Shown here in pieces: positions 37,282-45,748 of a stretch of 64,000 nt of DNA. The first letter of the stretch is position 1, and each line of letters begins with the position of its first letter. Origin of the DNA: Verrucomicrobiota bacterium (GTDB lineage Bacteria; Verrucomicrobiota; Verrucomicrobiia; Limisphaerales; PALSA-1396). The notes beneath the pieces were generated by a model. The model did not search any database. It was not told the DNA's origin and saw only the letters and a list, made by a program, of their open reading frames with translations. The DNA lies in NCBI GenBank assembly GCA_016200005.1, contig JACQFP010000007.1:37495-101494 (forward strand), given 5' to 3'. The translations under genes and the position numbers were made by a program.

Positions 37282-38853
37282 ATGACCCTTCTGAAAAACC
37301 ACCGCACAGCTTTCGCTGCCGCCTTGTTGTTCGTTTGTCTCTCCGGGATCGCGGCGGACTCATCCAAACCAATCACGCTTTCGGCGCGAGGCCGGGTCGA
37401 AACGCCCAAGGGCAGCGGCCAGTACGAGATCGTCAACAGAACTGTCGAATGGGATCCCAAGAAAACGGCCATCATCATCTGCGACATGTGGGACCAGCAT
37501 TGGTGCAAAGGCGCGACGGAGCGCGTCGCCGAAATGGCACCGCGAATGAACGACGTCATCAAGGAAGCTCGCCGACGCGGCGTGTTCATCATTCATTGTC
37601 CTAGCGACACGATGAAGTTTTACGAGGGCACGCCGCAACGCAAACGCGCCCAGGATGCGCCCAAAGTCAAACCACCCGCCGACGTGAGCAAATGGAAATC
37701 TTTGAACCTGGCGAAGGAAGGCCCGTTGCCGATTGATGATTCCGACGGCGGTTGCGACGATCAGCCACAGTGCAAACAAGGCGGTCCGTGGAAACGTGAG
37801 ATCGCGACGCTGGAAGTCGCACCGGAAGACGCCATCACGGACAACGGTGAGGAAGTCTATAATCTGCTGCACCAAGCCGCCATCGACAACGTCATCATCA
37901 TGGGTGTACACGCCAACATGTGCGTGCTGGGCCGGCCATTTTCCATCCGGCAGATGGTGAGCGTGGGGAAGAACGTCCTGCTGATGCGTGACATGACCGA
38001 CACGATGTACAACTCGCGCAAGCGTCCGTTCGTCAGTCATTTTGCCGGCACGGAACTTGTCGTCGAACACATCGAAAAGTTTTGGTGTCCCTCCATTACC
38101 AGCGCGGACATTCTCGGCGGACAACCATTCCGCTTTAAGGATGACAAACGTCCGCAAATCACCTTTCTCATCAATGAACCGGAATATCACACGGCGGAGA
38201 CGCTCCCGGAATTCGCCAAAAAGGAACTCGCCTTTCGTGGTTTCAATTGCACGTTCCTTCATGCTGATGCCAGTGACACGAATGCTTTTTCCGGAATCGA
38301 AGCCATCAAGAATGCCGACCTGCTCGTGGTCAGCGTTCGTCGTCGCACGCCACCAAAGGAGCAGCTTGAACTCATCCGCCAACACCTGAACGCTGGTAAA
38401 CCATCGGTGGGCATCCGTACCGCCAGCCACGCATTCGATGCGAAGCCGCCGGATGATCGTCACGAGGCGTGGAGCACGTTCGATGTCGATGTCCTTGGTG
38501 CGAACTATCAAGGGCATTACGGCAAGCAACCGGCCAACCAACCGGCGGCGCTGTTGAAAACCATTGCCGCCTCGACTCATCCGGTGTTAACGGGAATTCC
38601 AACAGATGAATTCCCGGTAATGTCGCATCTTTACAAAAGCCGCAACCCGGCACCAACGGTGACGCTACTCATGACCGGACACGTCGCAGGCAACGAAACA
38701 ATCGAGCCAGTCGCCTGGGTGAACACGAGCAACCACCACCGCGTTTTCTACACGTCGCTGGGAAGTCCTGAAGATTTTCAATTACCCGCCTTTCGTCGCC
38801 TGCTTCTGAATGGAATCTTGTGGGCGTTGGATCAGCCGATTCCACCGCCGTGA
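37282..38853 (+). CDS. Exported isochorismatase-like hydrolase fused to a ThuA-like domain
   Basis: This 523-residue protein has a signal peptide (1-25), then an isochorismatase-type cysteine hydrolase domain (about 58-275) with IIICDMWD (Asp68) and HANMCVLGRP (nucleophile Cys214). A ThuA-like domain (about 285-520) follows, with ITFLINEPEYHTAETLPEFA and SVGIRTASHAFD, ending in VFYTSLGSPEDF and NGILWALD. ThuA-like domains act in sugar (trehalose) metabolism or are stand-alone glutamine-amidotransferase-like folds. The combination suggests a periplasmic hydrolase acting on a small substrate, not identified. The ATG at 37282 fits the signal peptide; 37255 is an alternative. Confidence 0.85.
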   Translation: MTLLKNHRTAFAAALLFVCLSGIAADSSKPITLSARGRVETPKGSGQYEIVNRTVEWDPKKTAIIICDMWDQHWCKGATERVAEMAPRMNDVIKEARRRGVFIIHCPSDTMKFYEGTPQRKRAQDAPKVKPPADVSKWKSLNLAKEGPLPIDDSDGGCDDQPQCKQGGPWKREIATLEVAPEDAITDNGEEVYNLLHQAAIDNVIIMGVHANMCVLGRPFSIRQMVSVGKNVLLMRDMTDTMYNSRKRPFVSHFAGTELVVEHIEKFWCPSITSADILGGQPFRFKDDKRPQITFLINEPEYHTAETLPEFAKKELAFRGFNCTFLHADASDTNAFSGIEAIKNADLLVVSVRRRTPPKEQLELIRQHLNAGKPSVGIRTASHAFDAKPPDDRHEAWSTFDVDVLGANYQGHYGKQPANQPAALLKTIAASTHPVLTGIPTDEFPVMSHLYKSRNPAPTVTLLMTGHVAGNETIEPVAWVNTSNHHRVFYTSLGSPEDFQLPAFRRLLLNGILWALDQPIPPP

Positions 38854-38904
38854 GCGACATCTTTGCCGCATTTTCATTTGCCGTGAAATGTTGAGGAGGT
38901 TAAT

Positions 38905-41900
38905 ATGATCAACAATACAAACCCGAGTTTTCAGATTGTGAAAACGGCCAAAACAGCTTTACAAATGTTCGTTCCGCGAATTCTGCTCCTCGGTCTTATT
39001 ACCTTGTTCGGTGGGCCTCCTGGCAACCAAACGCTCGTCGCAGAGCAAGCCAAGGTGGACTTTAGCCGTGAAATCCGACCGATCTTTGAAAGCCGCTGCT
39101 ACGAATGTCACGGCGCACAGAAACAGAAGAGCGGCCTCCGCCTCGACCGAAAATCGAACGCCTTTCGCGGCGGCGATTCCGGCAAACCTGCCATTGTCGC
39201 AACCAAAATCAATGACAGCCCGTTGATCCAGAAAATCACGAGCCAAGACCCGGATGAAATGATGCCACCCAAGGGGGAGCGCTTGAGTGAAAAACAAGTT
39301 GGTTTGTTGCAGGCGTGGATTGAGCAAGGTGCTGCTTGGCCGGAAGAGGCGGAAAAGAAGCATTGGGCTTACGTCAAACCAACGCGCCCGGCATTGCCTA
39401 AAATCCAAAATAAAAAATGGCCGCACAATGACATCGACTACTTCGTTCTCGCGCGTTTGGAAAAAGAGAAACTCAAGCCATCACCGCCTGCGGATCGGGC
39501 CACATTGCTCCGCCGCGTCAGTCTGGACCTCATCGGACTCCCGCCGACATTGATGGAAGTGAACGATTTTCTGGCCGATAAAAGTCCGGAGGCCTACGAA
39601 AAAGTCGTCGATCGACTGCTGGCCTCGCCGCAATACGGAGAACGTTGGGCAAGGCCGTGGCTCGACCTCGCCCGTTACGCGGATACGCAAGGTTATGAAA
39701 AGGACAACCGTCGCACGATCTGGCCGTATCGCGATTGGGTGATCAACGCGTTGAACCGCAACCTGCCGTTCGACGAGTTCACGATCGAACAAATCGCCGG
39801 AGACATGCTGCCGGACGCTTCGCAGGAGCAGAAAGTTGCCACTGGCTTTCATCGCAACACGATGACCAATACCGAAGGCGGCACGGACAACGAGGAATTT
39901 CGTCATGAAGCGATTGTGGACCGGATCAACACCACGATGTCGGTCTGGATGGGCACGACCTTTGGCTGCTGCCAGTGTCACAACCACAAGTACGACCCCT
40001 TCACGATGAAGGAGTATTACCAGTTTTACGCGCTCCTGAACAACACCGCCGACGCCGACAACGACGACGAAAAGCCGGTGATGAAATTGCCAACCTCACA
40101 ACAGGCCGAGCAACTGCGCAAATTGCGTGAGGAGATCGTCGTGCTGGATAAGAAATATAATGCTCAAACGCCGGAGCTGGTTGAATCGCAGACGAAGTGG
40201 GAACAAAAAACGGTCGCCGGATTGGCCAATTGGCTGGTACTCGATCCTACGGAGTTCACTTCAGCCGGCGGCGCGACGTTCACGAAGACGGAAGACAAAT
40301 CGCTTCTCGCCGGCGGTAAGAATCCTTCCAACGATGTTTACACCGTCGTCGTGGGCACTGATCTCAAGAAAGTCACTGGCGTGCGATTGGAAGTTCTACC
40401 GGATGCCAACCTGCCGCAAAAATCACTGGGCCGTCATCCGAACGGCAGCTTTGTCCTCAGCCGCTTTGAAGCTGAGTTGATTCCGGGTGACAAATCGCAA
40501 CCCGCCCTCCCAATTGTGTTTCAGAGCGCCAGCGCCGATTTTTCACAGGACGGCCACAGCGTCACCAATTTGATCGATGGCAAACCTGGTCCAGGCTGGG
40601 CGGTCAGCGCGGGCGACGAAAAGTTCCGCGTGGAGCGTTCTGCCTACTTCACGATTTCCAACCGCGTTGAATTCGATCAGGGCACGAGGTTGAAAATCAC
40701 TCTCCGTCACGAATCACAATTCGGTGAAGCCAACATCGGACGCTTTCGGTTGTCGGTGACTGCGCTGGACGAACCGACGCCCGCGCCGACAGTGCCCGAA
40801 TCAATCCGCAAAATTCTGGCCGTCGCTCAAGCGGAGCGCACTGATAAACAGAAGGAGGATTTGACCGCGCATTATCGTTCCATCGCGCCAGAGTTGAAAC
40901 CCCTGCGCGACGAACTGGCGAAAGTGCGCCAGGCGGAATCCGATCTGGACAAGACCATTCCCACCACATCGGTGATGGAGGAACTGGCGAAGGGGCGCGA
41001 AACCCACATGTTGATTCGCGGTGGCTTTTTGAGCAAAGGAGACAAGGTTGAACCCGGCACTCCGGCGCTGTTTCATCCGCTCAAAGCGCGCACACCGGAT
41101 AAGCTGCCCGACCGGCTGGACCTCGCTCACTGGCTGGTCAGCGAAGACAATCCCTTGACAGCGCGTGTCACCATGAACCGGTTTTGGGAACAGTATTTCG
41201 GAATCGGCATCGCGGAGACCGTCCAGGATTTCGGGACACAAGGCGAACCGCCTTCGCATCCGGAGTTGCTCGACTGGCTGGCCACCGAGTTCATGCGCCA
41301 GAAGTGGGACATGAAAGCGATGCACAAGTTGATCGTGATGTCGGCCACGTATTGTCAAAGCTCGCGCGTCACACCCGAACTCGTCCAGCGCGACCCATAC
41401 AATCGTCTGCTGGCGCGCGGCCCGCGCGTGCGACTCGAAGCGGAGATGATCCGCGACCAGGCGCTGGCGATTAGCGGTTTACTCAGTCCCAAGCTTGGCG
41501 GGCCGAGTGTCATGCCACCGCAACCGGAGGGACTATGGCAGGTCGTTTATAGCGGCGACAAATGGGAGACGAGCAAGGGTGAGGACAAATATCGTCGCGG
41601 TCTTTACACCTTCTGGCGGCGGACCAATCCACATCCGGCGATGACCACGTTTGACGCGCCGAGCCGCGAGTTCTGCGTGGTGAAACGCTCGCGCAGCGAC
41701 ACGCCCTTGCAGGCTTTGACGCTGCTCAACGATCCGGCCTGCATCGAAGCTGCCCAGGCGCTGGCGCGGCGCATGATGACGGAAGGGGGAACGAACAATG
41801 AAAATCGAGCCGCCTTTGCTTTGCGCCTTTGTCTCTCGCGGTCGCCGCGGCCACAGGAGCTCAAACGGCTGGTCGCGCTTTACGAACAGGAACTGGCGCG

Positions 41901-42048
41901 CTTCAGGCGGAACAGCGAAGCAGCGGAAAAAATGGCCACCAGCGAACTGGGCAAACCACCCGAAGGAATGAGCATCGCGGAACTCGCGGCGTGGACGGTC
42001 GTGGCGAATGTGTTGTTGAACATGGACGAAACGATTACAAAGGGTTAG
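38905..42048 (+). CDS. PSCyt1-DUF1549-DUF1553 (PSD1) secreted protein, copy 3
   Basis: The 1047-residue protein is preceded by a strong GAGGAGG ribosome-binding site, which settles the start. It has a signal region (to about 47), CYECH in the cytochrome-type domain, DUF1549 with CQCH near the second motif (CCQCHNHKYDP), a beta-rich middle domain similar to copy 1, and DUF1553. In the DUF1553 loop where copies 1 and 2 carry extra segments, this copy has the short sequence LATEFMRQKWDMK. It is followed three bases later by its DUF1501 partner. Confidence 0.92.
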   Translation: MINNTNPSFQIVKTAKTALQMFVPRILLLGLITLFGGPPGNQTLVAEQAKVDFSREIRPIFESRCYECHGAQKQKSGLRLDRKSNAFRGGDSGKPAIVATKINDSPLIQKITSQDPDEMMPPKGERLSEKQVGLLQAWIEQGAAWPEEAEKKHWAYVKPTRPALPKIQNKKWPHNDIDYFVLARLEKEKLKPSPPADRATLLRRVSLDLIGLPPTLMEVNDFLADKSPEAYEKVVDRLLASPQYGERWARPWLDLARYADTQGYEKDNRRTIWPYRDWVINALNRNLPFDEFTIEQIAGDMLPDASQEQKVATGFHRNTMTNTEGGTDNEEFRHEAIVDRINTTMSVWMGTTFGCCQCHNHKYDPFTMKEYYQFYALLNNTADADNDDEKPVMKLPTSQQAEQLRKLREEIVVLDKKYNAQTPELVESQTKWEQKTVAGLANWLVLDPTEFTSAGGATFTKTEDKSLLAGGKNPSNDVYTVVVGTDLKKVTGVRLEVLPDANLPQKSLGRHPNGSFVLSRFEAELIPGDKSQPALPIVFQSASADFSQDGHSVTNLIDGKPGPGWAVSAGDEKFRVERSAYFTISNRVEFDQGTRLKITLRHESQFGEANIGRFRLSVTALDEPTPAPTVPESIRKILAVAQAERTDKQKEDLTAHYRSIAPELKPLRDELAKVRQAESDLDKTIPTTSVMEELAKGRETHMLIRGGFLSKGDKVEPGTPALFHPLKARTPDKLPDRLDLAHWLVSEDNPLTARVTMNRFWEQYFGIGIAETVQDFGTQGEPPSHPELLDWLATEFMRQKWDMKAMHKLIVMSATYCQSSRVTPELVQRDPYNRLLARGPRVRLEAEMIRDQALAISGLLSPKLGGPSVMPPQPEGLWQVVYSGDKWETSKGEDKYRRGLYTFWRRTNPHPAMTTFDAPSREFCVVKRSRSDTPLQALTLLNDPACIEAAQALARRMMTEGGTNNENRAAFALRLCLSRSPRPQELKRLVALYEQELARFRRNSEAAEKMATSELGKPPEGMSIAELAAWTVVANVLLNMDETITKG

Positions 42049-42051
42049 TTC

Positions 42052-43524
42052 ATGAATCCGTTCTCTAACGAATATTACAATAAGAGTTTGCAAGCCATCA
42101 CGCGGCGACACTTCTTCGGTCGATGCGCGGCGGGGATCGGTTCGGTGGCGTTGGGCTCGTTGTTGAACGAAAAACTTTTTGCGGCAACGTCAGTTGTTTC
42201 CGCCGACAATCCTCTGGCTCCTAGAAAACCGCACTTTGCACCGAAGGCCAAACGCGTGATTTATCTGCACATGGCCGGAGCGCCCTCGACGCTCGATTTG
42301 TTCGATTACAAGCCCAAGCTCGTCGAAATGAACGGACAACCTTGTCCCGAATCGCTTTTCAAGAAGGAGCGCTTCGCCTTTATCAAGGGCGTTCCCAAAA
42401 TGCTCGGCACCCCGCATAAGTTCGCGCGTCACGGCAAGTGCGGCACGGAACTTTGCGAGTTGCTGCCGCACCTGGCGACGGTGGTGGACGACGTCGCCGT
42501 CATCAAGTCGATGTACACGGAGCAGTTCAACCACGCGCCGGCACAACTCTTTCTGCACACCGGCTCGTCGCGGTTGGGACGGCCCAGCATGGGTTCATGG
42601 TTGACATACGGTCTGGGTAGTGAGACCCAGAATCTGCCGGCGTTCGTCGTGTTGGTCTCCGGCGGCAAGTCTCCGGACGGAGGCGCTTCGCTCTGGGGCA
42701 GCGGATTTTTGCCGACGGTTTATCAGGGTGTGCAATGCCGTTCGCAAGGCGACCCGGTGCTTTACGTTTCCAACCCGCCCGGCATGGACGCCGAGACGCG
42801 CCGCCACTCACTCGACGCGCTCAAGGACCTCAACGAAATGCAGCTCAAGAGTGTCGGGGATCCGGAGACGCTCACACGCATTGCGCAATACGAGCTGGCT
42901 TACAAGATGCAAACCAACGTGCCGGAGTTGATGGAGATCGACAAGGAGCCACAGGCGATTCACGAATTGTACGGCACAGAGCCGGGCAAAGCGTCGTTTG
43001 CCAACAACTGCCTGCTCGCCCGTCGCCTGCTGGAGCGCGGCGTGCGGTTCGTGCAACTTTATCATTGGGGTTGGGACCAACACGGTGACAGCAAGGCCAA
43101 CGACATTCGCGATGGACTGGCGCGCCAGACCAAACAAACCGACCAAGCCTGCACCGCCTTGATCAAGGACCTCAAAGAACGCGGCCTGCTTGAGGACACG
43201 CTGGTGGTTTGGGGCGGCGAATTCGGCCGCACGCCGATGAATGAGGATCGCAGCAAGAACCCCGATCTCATCGGCCGCGACCATCATCCCCACGCATTCA
43301 GCATCTGGATGGCGGGCGGCGGCATCCAACGCGGCATTACTTACGGCGCCACTGACGAACTGGGCTATCACGTCGCCGAGGACAAGGTCCATGTCCACGA
43401 TTTACAGGCCACCATTTTGCATTGCCTGGGACTCGACCACACAAAATTGACTTACAAGTTCCAAGGCCGCGACTTTCGCCTGACGGATGTGTTCGGCGAA
43501 GTGGTGACCAAGATTCTGACTTGA
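42052..43524 (+). CDS. DUF1501 secreted protein, copy 3
   Basis: The 490-residue protein has [20 protein letters not shown] as a twin-arginine-like signal, [44 protein letters not shown] and [10 protein letters not shown]. Relative to copies 1 and 2 it has WDQHG instead of WDHHG at one of the conserved His positions. It is translationally linked to the PSD1 gene and ends six bases before a convergent tRNA gene. Confidence 0.92.
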   Translation: MNPFSNEYYNKSLQAITRRHFFGRCAAGIGSVALGSLLNEKLFAATSVVSADNPLAPRKPHFAPKAKRVIYLHMAGAPSTLDLFDYKPKLVEMNGQPCPESLFKKERFAFIKGVPKMLGTPHKFARHGKCGTELCELLPHLATVVDDVAVIKSMYTEQFNHAPAQLFLHTGSSRLGRPSMGSWLTYGLGSETQNLPAFVVLVSGGKSPDGGASLWGSGFLPTVYQGVQCRSQGDPVLYVSNPPGMDAETRRHSLDALKDLNEMQLKSVGDPETLTRIAQYELAYKMQTNVPELMEIDKEPQAIHELYGTEPGKASFANNCLLARRLLERGVRFVQLYHWGWDQHGDSKANDIRDGLARQTKQTDQACTALIKDLKERGLLEDTLVVWGGEFGRTPMNEDRSKNPDLIGRDHHPHAFSIWMAGGGIQRGITYGATDELGYHVAEDKVHVHDLQATILHCLGLDHTKLTYKFQGRDFRLTDVFGEVVTKILT

Positions 43525-43530
43525 TTGGAA

Positions 43531-43605
43531 TGGTGCGCGGTAGAGGGTTCGAACCTCTGACCCCTACCGTGTCAAGGTAATGCTCTACCACTGAGCTAAC
43601 CGCGC
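43531..43605 (-). tRNA. tRNA-Val (anticodon GAC)
   Basis: On the minus strand the acceptor stem GCGCGGT pairs with ACCGCGC. The D arm is GCTCAGTGGTAGAGC, the anticodon loop TTGACAC gives GAC, the variable loop is five bases, and the T arm is AGAGG-TTCGAAC-CCTCT. The CCA end is encoded (43531-43533). All stems pair, with one T-G in the anticodon stem. It reads the valine codons GTC and GTT. Confidence 0.97.
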
Positions 43606-44289
43606 CCAAAACCAGCGCGTAAACGTTGCAAGGCACAGCACGGCTTGGCAAGCGCGAAGTGGCGGGGATTGACCGTCCAACCGACGCAGTCTGCCGCCAA
43701 AGCCGGCGGGGCCTGAAAACGTCGCGGGAATTGAATCAGGATTGCGCCCCGCCACTGTTCCAGGCACGCGACGGCTTTCCGCATATTGCCAAATGGCGCA
43801 AGTCTTTTCTACGGCCTCACAGCCCGGTGAAACCACTCTTTGAATTTCGTTGCCGCCGCGTCGCGGAAAAGCATTATGGATTTCGAGCAGACGAAATTGG
43901 CCAGCGTGGCTGACCGGCTGGGGGAATGAATCCGACGCCGGACGGTGGAGTTGTTACAGTGTAGCAACGACACGGGCAATTCCGTTTGCGGTGGCGCTGT
44001 CTGGCCCGCCGCGCGGCAAAGTTGAAAAGTATTGAACGCATTTACGATTCGGGGGTCAATTGATTATGTGTTCTCCGGACGACTTGATTTGTTCACACGC
44101 AACACCGATCCCCAATACTTACTCCTACAATCCTTCAGCGGAGCTGGCAGGTGAGCTTTCGTCTCGACGGCGGGCGGGTCGTTTTCGGACGAATCTTGGG
44201 GGTGATCAGGCCGGACCAACCGGCAACCGGTAACCCGGAAAGCAGATCGATTTGGCCACGAATAAAGCAAAAATAGCGTGAAGATTTGT
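43606..44289. other. Gene-free region between tRNA-Val and exopolysaccharide cluster
   Basis: About 680 bases without a credible gene on either strand. The ORFs that can be drawn lack ribosome-binding sites and resemble no family. No strong hairpin, tandem repeat or terminator is apparent to me. It may contain a leader or regulatory RNA, but I see nothing to support one. Confidence 0.4.
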
Positions 44290-44318
44290 TTGACAGAATC
44301 CGATTTTTTCAAGTAAAT
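44290..44318 (+). promoter_or_regulatory. Sigma70-like promoter of exopolysaccharide cluster
   Basis: A perfect -35 box TTGACA (44290-44295) is followed after 17 bases by GTAAAT (44313-44318) as -10 box. The start codon is 63 bp downstream. The region is notably AT-rich compared with its surroundings. Confidence 0.6.
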
Positions 44319-44381
44319 GTATCCGGCTTTCACTGTCAGGTTCACCGTGTGGCGAATTGGTAACGTAACGAAAATCGTTTT

Positions 44382-45671
44382 ATGAAAAAAATCATTGCCT
44401 CTGCTGGTCTGGTCGCATTCGGTGCTGCAGGTCTCCAAGCGGCCTATGCGCCGGGATTATCAACTCAGGAAACGTCCAAACCGTGGAGCATCTCGGCGAC
44501 GTTGCGCGGCTTCTACGATGATAACTATAACACCGCTCCTGCCGGCACAAACAAACTCGACAGTTTCGGTTTTGAGGTAATGCCCAAGCTGGGCCTGAAT
44601 CTTCCGCTGGACCAGACTTACATTGGGCTGCGTTACATTTACGATTTGAAATACTACATTGACCGGGAAAAGAACAAATACGATCAGACCCATCAGTTCG
44701 ACGCCATATTGAGCCATACGTTTACGGAGCGGTATAGTCTGGATTTGACCGACTCGTTTGCGCTGGCCCAGGAGCCGGAACTGCTCGAACCTTCGGGCGG
44801 CACTTTGGTGCGCACTGAAGGCAACAACATTCGCAATCGGGCCGCCGTCAATTTCAACGCCCAACTGACCACGTTGCTGGGGTTGGCGCTCGGTTACTCC
44901 AACACTTTCGTCGATTATGATCAGACGGATGATGATAAGAACGTGATACCCCCCAGCCGCTCCTATTTGCTGGATCGCATGGAACACTTGGCGAACATTG
45001 ATTTGCGCTGGCAAATGCTGCGCCAAACAGTCGGGGTTTTGGGGTATCAATTCGGGATTGTCGATTTCATGAGCAATGAAACCATCGCGAGCCCGATTCC
45101 TCCTCCTGCCACTGTCCCGGCTGATTCCCGCAACAACCGCTCGCATTACGTTTACATCGGTGCCGACCAAACATTCCGACCTGATTTGACAGGTTCTGTG
45201 CGCGTCGGCGGACAATACGTTGATTATTTTAACGATAGCACCAGGGGCAACATCATCAGTCCTTACGCGAACGCCAGTTTGACTTACAACTATACAACGG
45301 GAAGTTCCGTGCAACTCGGCGTCCGGCATGGGCGCAATGCGACCGATATCGCTGTGTTGGACCAGGAGTCAACGGGCGTTTACCTGCAACTGAACCACCG
45401 GATTACACCGAATCTGACTGGCAACCTCATGGGCCAGTTCCAGCATTCCGTGGCTAATGGCTCAAGGCTGAATGATGGGACGGCTACGGGCGGCATTCCG
45501 GCGGATGGCGAGGTCGATAACTTTTACTTGGTCGGCTTGAATCTGGCCTATCGCTTCAACCAGTATCTCTCGGCGGAAGTGGGTTATAATTATGACCGGC
45601 TCATTTCCGATCTCAGCGGGCGCAGTTTCTCCCGTAACCGGGCGTATGTCGGCGTAACTGCCAGCTACTAA
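44382..45671 (+). CDS. Outer-membrane beta-barrel protein of the exopolysaccharide cluster
   Basis: A 429-residue protein with a cleavable signal (1-20), then alternating amphipathic strands rich in aromatic residues throughout, ending RAYVGVTASY with a C-terminal tyrosine as expected for assembly by the BAM machinery. About 16-18 strands can be traced (for example YIGLRYIYDLKYYID and VQLGVRHGRN). It is located before a Wzz/Wzc-type kinase and an export lipoprotein, so it probably forms the outer-membrane pore or docking barrel for polysaccharide. A terminator hairpin directly follows it. Confidence 0.85.
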   Translation: MKKIIASAGLVAFGAAGLQAAYAPGLSTQETSKPWSISATLRGFYDDNYNTAPAGTNKLDSFGFEVMPKLGLNLPLDQTYIGLRYIYDLKYYIDREKNKYDQTHQFDAILSHTFTERYSLDLTDSFALAQEPELLEPSGGTLVRTEGNNIRNRAAVNFNAQLTTLLGLALGYSNTFVDYDQTDDDKNVIPPSRSYLLDRMEHLANIDLRWQMLRQTVGVLGYQFGIVDFMSNETIASPIPPPATVPADSRNNRSHYVYIGADQTFRPDLTGSVRVGGQYVDYFNDSTRGNIISPYANASLTYNYTTGSSVQLGVRHGRNATDIAVLDQESTGVYLQLNHRITPNLTGNLMGQFQHSVANGSRLNDGTATGGIPADGEVDNFYLVGLNLAYRFNQYLSAEVGYNYDRLISDLSGRSFSRNRAYVGVTASY

Positions 45672-45705
45672 TAACGATTTCGATTACATTGAAACAATTG
45701 ACGAT

Positions 45706-45743
45706 GGGAGGCTGGGATAACACGATCTGGCCTCTCTTTTTTT
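45706..45743 (+). terminator. Rho-independent terminator between barrel gene and kinase gene
   Basis: A 10-bp stem GGGAGGCTGG/CTGGCCTCTC (three G-T wobbles) is followed by seven T. It ends only five bases before the ATG of the kinase gene, taking the place where a ribosome-binding site would be. Partial read-through would couple the genes at a reduced level. Confidence 0.8.
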
Positions 45744-45748
45744 GACCT

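Noticed and set aside
37360..38580. 406-codon minus-strand ORF
   Set aside because: Antisense to the isochorismatase-ThuA gene, which has a signal peptide and catalytic residues.
43585..43913. Short ORFs on both strands after tRNA-Val
   Set aside because: No ribosome-binding sites, no family resemblance, and one runs across the tRNA gene.
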